Part shown: piece by piece, positions 19,401 to 23,521 of the stretch | Numbering within the stretch: position 1 is the first letter of the stretch | Layout of the letters: the number at the start of each line of letters is the position of its first letter | Assembly (NCBI GenBank): GCA_963714875.1 | Contig: CAVQQI010000009.1 | Location: 1 to 23,521 of the forward strand | Length of the DNA: 23,521 nt | Direction of reading: 5' to 3' | DNA from: JBAOHV01 sp963714875 | Lineage (GTDB): Bacteria; Actinomycetota; Acidimicrobiia; Acidimicrobiales; Microtrichaceae | Made by a program: the position numbers and the translations under genes | Notes under the pieces: model-generated | Databases searched by the model: none | What the model was told of the DNA's origin: nothing | What the model saw: the letters and a program-made list of their open reading frames with translations, nothing else

Positions 19401-20043
19401 CGGTGTCGTGCTGGGACTGGTCGAGCTCTCCGGGTTCCGAGATCGAGAAGCTGAAGCCATAGGGGTCCACCGAGTAGCCGACCGACTGCAGCACCCCGGG
19501 GTCGTCCCACTCCACGAGCTTCGGGCCGACGATGCCACCGTTGGCCCGGAACGCCTCGGCCACCAGCGAGGTCACGGCGTCGGTCCCCAGTCGGACGTCG
19601 TCGTGGAGGAACAGGTAGAACGCCGCACCCTCGACCGAGGTCAGCACCTCGTTCGCCGCAGCGGAGAAACCCCGGTCCACGTCGAGGCGCTTCACGAACG
19701 CGGTGGGGAGCACCTCGGCGATGCGTTCCGTGGGGTCGATGGTGCCGCCGTTGTCGATCACGAGCACCGAGAGGCTCCCGTAGTCCTGCTCTGCCAGGGA
19801 CTCGAGGGTGAGCTCGAACCAGTCCCCCGGATCGCAGGTCACCATCACCGCGACGACGGGAGGGGCGCCCCGACCGATCAGCGGCTCCATCTCGGGCGAC
19901 GTCGGCTCCTGCACCCCAGGATCGAGGAACGGGTCCCGTGTCCTTCCGGAGTCGGGATCAGCGCTGGAATCTGGGTCCGGTGCAGCTGGCTGGATGGCCG
20001 GTTCCTTCGTCGGAGGGACCAGCGATCGTAGCCCGACGTCCAT
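16495..20043 (-). CDS. Very large glycosyltransferase: N-terminal GT2 plus polytopic membrane region
   Basis: About 1182 residues. After a low-complexity Pro/Asp-rich N-terminus, a GT2 domain starts at PPVVAVMVTCDPGDWFE (about residue 62) and shows VLVIDNGG, the metal site LFLHDDVRLG and EDIDLCWR. A short hydrophobic link and a basic stretch follow, then many hydrophobic helices (roughly residues 415-820), an outer soluble domain, a final helix near 1075 and an acidic cytosolic tail. Similar architectures in actinobacteria are linked to cell-wall or lipid-linked glycan assembly; donor and acceptor are unknown. Start choice is uncertain: ATG at 20043 is used here, a GTG at 20058 is possible, and a TACGAT box at 20030-20025 would point to a start further inside the low-complexity part. 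It overlaps DUF5719 by four bases and is divergent from rmd. Confidence 0.85.
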   Translation of the reverse strand: MDVGLRSLVPPTKEPAIQPAAPDPDSSADPDSGRTRDPFLDPGVQEPTSPEMEPLIGRGAPPVVAVMVTCDPGDWFELTLESLAEQDYGSLSVLVIDNGGTIDPTERIAEVLPTAFVKRLDVDRGFSAAANEVLTSVEGAAFYLFLHDDVRLGTDAVTSLVAEAFRANGGIVGPKLVEWDDPGVLQSVGYSVDPYGFSFSISEPGELDQSQHDTAREVFAVSDACLLIRADLFDTIGGFTEGIPYFGEDIDLCWRVHTAAATVHLHPPVVVRHRARFGERRVAEKRERLELRHEARTMLSNYELPRLLRVVPVVAFLSLMDLLGSMLLGRFSRAGDIVASWLWNLWNLPSLFGARARVRRTRRARDADYLPLMRQGSSRLSGLVRSGEGENRLQAAANAGRGYVQDLASGSSRYGAGLAIVAALLILLGARDLFTGPIPAIREFVDAGPSASALLAQWWSGWREAGMGEAAVAPGVIPGLGALGTVLLGSIGLARRLLVLAPLFLGALGAWKLLVHTGSVRARAAMLAAYGLNPVVLNAVAEGRLQALWVYGAAPWIVRRIAVGSGVEPFADPQAPLPPRLRQVAGVALGLGVVAAVTPLGALVLLLVVLLIGAVLALSGDRRGGGSMAVMGLGGAAMAVPVVLPWLVAALTRGDAATLTGLWVGRGAMPSATELITGSVGPVEVGLFGWGLLVAAGYALAAGRSWRLRWALVGWAVALVSWAVTILLAADGMLAGAGAELFLVPGALGLAVSVAMGALAFEHDVIGSDFGLPQVLSGVAAVALALTLVPVGVAAVDGRWYQPEGGFGRVLELVDEGDSSRTVWIGDPDVLPLAGWPLDAMEGLSAGTSIGVDPLITQRYRLDGGDGIATLRAAIDAALRGQTSRLGRLLAPMGVQNVVVVDRPAPQPFAEREVPVPEGALAALREQLDLTEVELNPGLVLFQVDGPWPLRSDISDLELPGGGDVALRDETQVALERPPAVLGTGTGTRFTGELDADRQIAQAETADDGWSLTVDGQPSDRSPLFGWQQQWTTDDGGSAELIWSTPAIARLLQAVQVTALIVLVLLLARRRRIVAPGSRRRRRVGRGEPLVVLAPDGEVLASADGRGTSWSASAVDVDDEPAGDDDADGDGARRDIEGVDEGADATDVEGVGEDEAGRTVPAEHLDVPPVVRRRGDRAGGGS
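20025..20030 (-). promoter_or_regulatory. TACGAT, possible -10 box at the 5' end of the large GT gene
   Basis: TACGAT on the minus strand lies just inside the assigned coding region. If used, transcription would start near 20018 and the true start codon would lie downstream, before the GT2 domain. A chance match is equally possible. Confidence 0.25.
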
Positions 20044-20113
20044 GGACTCCACTGCCACCCCGGCGGTCCGCCCGGCACTCTCCCCGGTGGTCCCCCCGGC
20101 GGCCGCCCGGCCC

Positions 20114-20119
20114 TACACT
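20114..20119 (+). promoter_or_regulatory. -10 box TACACT upstream of rmd
   Basis: TACACT is followed by eight bases and then a GTG at 20128 that opens a 15-codon frame ending in an overlap with rmd. The rmd ATG itself is 52 bases further and has no ribosome binding site. The spacing matches the leaderless promoters elsewhere in the window. Confidence 0.5.
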
Positions 20120-20127
20120 CCGCTGCT

Positions 20128-20175
20128 GTGGACACCGTCGAGAAGCGACCCGAACACCACGCCCGAGCCACATGA
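20128..20175 (+). CDS. Possible 15-codon leaderless upstream ORF coupled to rmd
   Basis: The GTG at 20128 would encode MDTVEKRPEHHARAT and stop at TGA 20173-20175, which shares four bases (ATGA) with the rmd start. It begins 8 bases after a TACACT box. The peptide has no known motif; its likely role, if real, is to bring ribosomes to rmd, which lacks a ribosome binding site. It may equally be chance. Confidence 0.35.
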   Translation: MDTVEKRPEHHARAT

Positions 20176-21083
20176 AGGCCCTGATCACCGGCGCCGGCGG
20201 GTTCGTGGGGCACCACCTGCAGCGCCATCTGGAGGCAGCCGGCGACGAGGTCATCGCCACCGATCGCGCCACCGACGGACTCGACATCCTCGATGCGGCG
20301 GCGCTGCTCGACCTGTTCCGCCGCAGCGAGCCCGAGGTCGTCTACCACCTGGCCGGAGCGAGCGATGTCGGGGGCTCCTGGCAGACTCCGCAGGCGACGT
20401 TCCGGGCGAACGCCGAGGGAACCCTCAACGTTCTGTGGGCCGCACGCGAGTCGGGGACCGATCGGGTGCTCACCGTGGGTTCGGCGGACGTCTACGGCAA
20501 GGTGACTGCCGAGGATCTGCCCATCAGCGAGGACCTCGACCTGCGCCCTGTCAGCCCGTACGCCGCGTCCAAGGCCGCTGCTGACGACGTGGCCCTCCAG
20601 GCGTGGCTCGGCTACGGCCAGCACGTGGTGCGGTGCCGGCCGTTCAACCACCTGGGGCCGGGTCAGACCGAGCGGTTCGTCGCGCCCGCGATCGCGGGCC
20701 GGGTCGCGCAGAACGAGCGCAACGGCGAGTCGGTGGTCCGCGTCGGCAACCTCAGTCCCCAGCGCGATTTCACCGATGTTCGCGATGTCGTGCGCGCCTA
20801 CCGGCTGATGATCGAGCACGGCAGGGCGGGCGAGGTCTACAACGTCTGTTCCGGAACGGCCATCGCCGTGCAGGAACTGGCCGAGCAGTTCATCGCCATG
20901 GCGACCATCCCGATGCGGCTCGAGCCCGATCCCGAGCTGCAACGCCCCGTGGACATCCCCGTGCTGTTGGGGGACAACTCGCGGCTGGTGGCGGACACCG
21001 GGTGGGCGCCAGAGATTCCGCTGGCCGACACGCTACGGGACCTCCTCGACGACCGCCGACGGCGCCTCGACTCGCAGGACTGA
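20172..21083 (+). CDS. rmd: GDP-6-deoxy-D-lyxo-4-hexulose (GDP-4-keto-6-deoxy-D-mannose) reductase
   Basis: A 303-residue extended SDR that resembles RMD proteins closely: TGAGGFVG at residues 6-13, VVYHLAGASDVGGSW near 56-70, SADVYG near 104-109, catalytic Tyr130 and Lys134 in SPYAASK, RPFNHLGPGQ at 156-165, and RDFTDVRDVVRAY. RMD reduces the product of GMD to GDP-D-rhamnose. The close presence of gmd supports this over a GDP-fucose synthase, which has a different body, or a general epimerase. The Rossmann strand begins at the second residue, so the ATG at 20172 is firm; no other in-frame start exists after the likely promoter. It is divergent from the large GT gene, which may use the sugar. 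Product stereochemistry is inferred from family. Confidence 0.85.
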   Translation: MKALITGAGGFVGHHLQRHLEAAGDEVIATDRATDGLDILDAAALLDLFRRSEPEVVYHLAGASDVGGSWQTPQATFRANAEGTLNVLWAARESGTDRVLTVGSADVYGKVTAEDLPISEDLDLRPVSPYAASKAAADDVALQAWLGYGQHVVRCRPFNHLGPGQTERFVAPAIAGRVAQNERNGESVVRVGNLSPQRDFTDVRDVVRAYRLMIEHGRAGEVYNVCSGTAIAVQELAEQFIAMATIPMRLEPDPELQRPVDIPVLLGDNSRLVADTGWAPEIPLADTLRDLLDDRRRRLDSQD

Positions 21084-21089
21084 GTCCCC

Positions 21090-21127
21090 GCCCACCACAC
21101 GGGGTCGTGCGACCACGCCGGGTGGGC
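21090..21127 (+). terminator. Nested hairpin after rmd, possible terminator
   Basis: GCCCACC (21090-21096) pairs with GGTGGGC (21121-21127), and inside it GGTCG (21103-21107) pairs with CGACC (21110-21114). It starts seven bases after the rmd stop. There is no U-tract. A direct repeat GGCAGGGCCC follows, at about 21125 and 21151. Confidence 0.4.
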
Positions 21128-21183
21128 AGGGCCCGCAGTACCGAGTGGCAGGGCCCACACCCTCCGAGCCTTTCCCGCCGATC

Positions 21184-21200
21184 GTCCCGAAAAACGGGAC
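21184..21200 (-). terminator. Hairpin after the XRE gene, possible terminator
   Basis: GTCCCG and CGGGAC form a 6-bp stem around five A (plus strand), read as a T-loop on the minus strand. It lies about 37 bases past the XRE stop. Outer CCGC/GCGG bases may extend it. Confidence 0.4.
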
Positions 21201-21236
21201 ACTTTGCGGAGAAGTTCTGGAGGGCTGCGGGCTCGT

Positions 21237-21725
21237 TCAGAGCGCCGCCAGCGATGAGATCGCCGCCTGCAGCAGCGCCCGTTGGCGCTGATCGTGGGTC
21301 CGACGCAGCAGCGCCGCGAGATCTCGACGCCACGTGCACACCACCTGCGCCGCCATCGGCGCCGGCGCGGACTCGAGCCACCGCAGGTCTCGCTCCAACA
21401 ACGCCAGCTGCAGCTCGACCTCGGTGTGGCGAGCGGCCACCAGCGGCAGACGATCGGCCTTGGCCGCCGGATACGTCGTGTCGGCGACCAGCTCGAAGGG
21501 CTCCATGCCGAAGACCCCGGCCAACAGGGTCACCGTGCGCTCGCCCGGCTCGCTGCGACCGGACTCCAGGTTGGACAGCGCCACTCGGGAGATGCCGACG
21601 CGGGCAGCCAGCTCCTGCTGGGTGAAGCCCAGCGCCGCCCGACCAACAGCGATGCGACGGCCGACGTGGTGCACCTCGGCGGCGCTGACAGCGGGGGCGG
21701 GGGGGATGCGGCGGCGGTCGGTCAC
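21237..21725 (-). CDS. XRE family helix-turn-helix regulator
   Basis: A 162-residue protein with a clear HTH_XRE (Cro/CI type) domain at about residues 22-78: GRRIAVGRAALGFTQQELA, then the recognition helix ISRVALSNLESGRSEP. The C-terminal half (about 85-162) is helical, rich in Leu, Arg and Gln, with no known ligand domain; it may form dimers. The GTG at 21725 is preceded by an AGGA sequence at a suitable distance. The gene lies between rmd and gmd on the opposite strand, only 66 bases from gmd, so the shared gap is a natural place for an operator. It contains a partial inverted repeat TGGC...GCCA with a GCCGGC centre near 21752-21772. Control of gmd or of itself is inferred. Confidence 0.85.
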   Translation of the reverse strand: MTDRRRIPPAPAVSAAEVHHVGRRIAVGRAALGFTQQELAARVGISRVALSNLESGRSEPGERTVTLLAGVFGMEPFELVADTTYPAAKADRLPLVAARHTEVELQLALLERDLRWLESAPAPMAAQVVCTWRRDLAALLRRTHDQRQRALLQAAISSLAAL

Positions 21726-21751
21726 GAGAAATCCTCGCCGACGTCAACCCA

Positions 21752-21772
21752 GTTGGCAGACGCCGGCACCGC
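21752..21772. promoter_or_regulatory. Partial inverted repeat in the XRE-gmd gap, possible operator
   Basis: TGGC and GCCA flank a GCCGGC centre in the 66-base divergent gap. A TAGAAC hexamer at 21780-21785 ends six bases before the gmd ATG and may be its -10 box, imperfect at the last base. Both assignments are tentative. Confidence 0.3.
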
Positions 21773-21791
21773 CAGAGCGTAGAACGGTCCC

Positions 21792-22772
21792 ATGACCAAG
21801 CGCGCGCTCATCACCGGCATCACCGGCCAGGACGGTTCCTACCTCGCGGAGCTGCTCCTCGACGAGGGGTACGAGGTGATCGGCATGGTCCGCCGCTCGT
21901 CGACCGTCACCTTCGAGCGCATCGCGCACCTCCAGGATCGCATCGCCACGGTGCCGGGTGACCTGTTGGACCAGGCGTCGATGATCGAACTGCTGCGCAC
22001 CCACCGACCGCACGAGGTCTACAACCTGGCAGCACAGAGCTTCGTGCAGACCAGCTTCAGTCAGCCGGTGCTCACCGGTGATGTGACCGGTCTGGGCGTG
22101 ACCCGGCTGCTCGACGCCATCCGCATCGCAGACCCCGACATCCGCTTCTACCAGGCCTCGTCATCGGAGATGTTCGGCAAGGTCGTCGAGGTGCCCCAGT
22201 CCGAGTCCACGCCGTTCTACCCCCGCTCCCCCTACGGCGTCGCGAAGCTGTACGGCCACTGGATCACGGTCAACTACCGCGAGAGCTACGACCTGCACGC
22301 GTCGAGCGGGATCCTGTTCAACCACGAATCACCCCGGCGCGGACTGGAGTTCGTGACCCGCAAGATCTCCAACACCGTGGCGAAGATCAAGCTGGGGATG
22401 GCCCAGGAGCTCCGCCTCGGCAACCTGGATGCCGAGCGGGACTGGGGTTTCGCCGGCGACTACGTGCGGGCGATGTGGCTGATGCTCCAGCAGGACTCCC
22501 CTGATGACTTCGTGGTGTCCACCGGCGAGACCCATTCGGTGCGGCGCTTCTGCGAGGTCGCGTTCAGCCACGTCGGGCTCGACTACCAGGACTTCGTGGT
22601 GATCGACGAGAAGTTCTACCGGCCTGCCGAGGTCGACCTGTTGATCGGCACGCCGGCGAAGGCCGGAGCCGTGCTGGGCTGGACCCCCACGGTCGGTTTC
22701 GAGGACCTGGTGACGATGATGGTGGACGCAGACGTCGCGCTGCTGTCGGGCAAGCTCAACTCGATCAGCTGA
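21792..22772 (+). CDS. gmd: GDP-mannose 4,6-dehydratase
   Basis: A 326-residue extended SDR that converts GDP-D-mannose to GDP-4-keto-6-deoxy-D-mannose in the cytosol with bound NADP. The signature TGITGQDGSYL is at residues 8-18, then VYNLAAQSFVQTSF (76-89), the catalytic SSSE (S124, E126), Y148 and K152 in SPYGVAK, and NHESPRRG at 177-184. All are equivalent to E. coli GMD residues with an offset of eight. Length is slightly shorter than the E. coli enzyme. The ATG at 21792 has no ribosome binding site and is preceded at 6 bases by TAGAAC, so it may be leaderless. Together with rmd it gives GDP-D-rhamnose. It lies 46 bases upstream of cofD. Confidence 0.95.
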   Translation: MTKRALITGITGQDGSYLAELLLDEGYEVIGMVRRSSTVTFERIAHLQDRIATVPGDLLDQASMIELLRTHRPHEVYNLAAQSFVQTSFSQPVLTGDVTGLGVTRLLDAIRIADPDIRFYQASSSEMFGKVVEVPQSESTPFYPRSPYGVAKLYGHWITVNYRESYDLHASSGILFNHESPRRGLEFVTRKISNTVAKIKLGMAQELRLGNLDAERDWGFAGDYVRAMWLMLQQDSPDDFVVSTGETHSVRRFCEVAFSHVGLDYQDFVVIDEKFYRPAEVDLLIGTPAKAGAVLGWTPTVGFEDLVTMMVDADVALLSGKLNSIS

Positions 22773-22803
22773 GCGGCGCATCCGCCCGGCGCGCTGCTGC
22801 AGG

Positions 22804-22809
22804 TAGGGT
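22804..22809 (+). promoter_or_regulatory. -10 box TAGGGT upstream of cofD
   Basis: TAGGGT is followed by nine bases and the GTG at 22819. The spacing is at the long end for a leaderless message. No ribosome binding site is visible between them. Confidence 0.4.
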
Positions 22810-22818
22810 CGCCGACCG

Positions 22819-23521
22819 GTGACCAGGGTGACGGTGATCTGCGGTGGTGTCGGTGCAGCGAGGTTCCTGCGCGGGCTGGTCCACGTGGTCGACCCGGCGG
22901 GGATCACCGCCGTCGTGAACGTGGGCGACGACACCGTGCTGCACGGGCTGGACATCAGTCCGGACCTGGACACCATCACCTACACCCTGGCCGGCGCGAT
23001 CGATACCGGAGCGTGGCTGGGGCCTGGTCGACGAGACCTGGCAGGCCATGGAACAGGTACGCAGCTACGCGGCGGCCAACGGCATCTCGGCGGACGACCC
23101 CACCGGCAACGACGCTGCGGGCTGGTTCTCGCTCGGCGACCGCGATCTGGGAACGCACCTGTACCGGACGTCCCGGCGTCGGGCCGGAGCGACGCTCAGC
23201 GCGGTGACGAGCGAGATCGCCAGGGCGTGGGGCCTGCAGCTGGGCCTGGTGCCCGCCACCGACGACCCGGTGCGCACCGAGCTCACCGCCACCGACGGTC
23301 GACGGCTGAGCTTCCAGGAGTACTTCGTCCGAGAGCAGCACAGCATCGCCGTGCAGTCCGTCGAGTTGGTCGGCGCGGACGAGGCGCGCCCGGCACCCGG
23401 CGTGCTCGAGGCGCTCGAGACCGCTGACGTCGTCGTGATCGCGCCGTCCAACCCCGTGGTGTCGATCGATCCCGTCCTCGCGGTCCCCGGGATCCGCGAC
23501 GCCGTGGCCGCAGCACGCTCG
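22819..23521 (+). CDS. cofD: CofD/FbiA 2-phospho-L-lactate (phosphoenolpyruvate) transferase, frameshifted, 3' end cut by window
   Basis: CofD/FbiA joins the phospho-acid moiety to the deazaflavin Fo in coenzyme F420 synthesis. The first part (from GTG 22819) reads VICGGVGAARFLRGL, VVNVGDDTVLHGL, DLDTITYTLAGAIDTGAW. After about base 23017 the family sequence continues one frame over (from 23018): LVDETWQAMEQV, WFSLGDRDLGTHLYRT, PATDDPVRTELTA, FQEYFVREQHS and IAPSNPVVSIDPVLAVPGIR, open to the window end (168 codons). Removing one base, for example one G of the GGGG at 23019-23022, restores a continuous protein with the family's spacing. The original frame runs on as Arg-rich nonsense to 23427. 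A sequencing or assembly error is most likely, a true inactivating mutation next, and programmed frameshifting least likely. The gene follows gmd by 46 bases. Confidence 0.88.

Noticed and set aside
23017..23023. Programmed ribosomal frameshift in cofD
   Set aside because: The G4 run is not a classic slippery heptamer, no stimulatory structure is obvious, and the family is not known to use frameshifting. An error or mutation is simpler.
22819..23427. A complete 202-residue protein in the first cofD frame
   Set aside because: After residue 67 the frame turns into Arg/Gly-rich nonsense while the family sequence continues in the next frame, so its stop at 23427 is not a true gene end.

Overview
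The window is strongly GC-rich, mostly coding, and reads as chromosome of an actinobacterium. A lineage near the Acidimicrobiia fits best. The reasons are DUF3499- and DUF5719-type genes, a coenzyme F420 gene (cofD/fbiA), adenosylhomocysteinase beside mannose-phosphate genes, many GTG/TTG starts, and several genes that appear to be transcribed without a leader (a TANNNT -10 box only 6-9 bases before the start codon). The lineage is an inference from gene content, not a measured phylogeny. I found no rRNA, tRNA, insertion sequence, prophage or CRISPR array.

Layout. 1-606 (+) is the 3' part of a comF-type gene, convergent with an SDR oxidoreductase (664-1512, -). Then on the minus strand come ahcY (1676-3127), a 342-base gene-free gap, a SIS-type phosphoglucose/phosphomannose isomerase (3470-4495), a small Trm112-like protein (4508-4759) and a phosphomannomutase (4922-6283). 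Next, also minus, are a GtrA-glycosyltransferase fusion (6370-7557) and a 1057-residue membrane protein (7554-10727), then a small zinc-ribbon protein, a CPBP membrane protease and a DUF3499 protein. ftsH (12371-14416, +) is divergent from the DUF3499 gene. A second minus-strand block holds a very large GT2/membrane protein (16495-20043), a DUF5719 protein and a thioredoxin-like protein. The right end holds rmd (+), an XRE regulator (-), gmd (+) and the start of cofD (+), which carries an apparent frameshift and is cut by the window edge.

How it fits together. The isomerase, phosphomannomutase, gmd and rmd supply most steps from fructose-6-phosphate to GDP-D-rhamnose; only the GDP-mannose pyrophosphorylase is not in view. 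The large membrane glycosyltransferases and the GtrA-GT2 fusion are plausible users of such sugars in cell-envelope glycan or lipid-linked sugar assembly. The set ahcY / SIS isomerase / pmm / DUF3499 / DUF5719 / large GT / cofD resembles, from memory, a conserved neighbourhood in mycobacteria and streptomycetes (sahH, pmmA, whiB2, fbiA region), here rearranged and with ftsH inserted.

Most notable are the frameshift in cofD, a possible 15-codon leaderless ORF whose stop overlaps the rmd start, the reversed domain order of the GtrA-GT2 fusion, four-base stop/start overlaps with non-ATG starts, and several short tandem repeats at gene ends. I see no clearly novel defence or mobile system.
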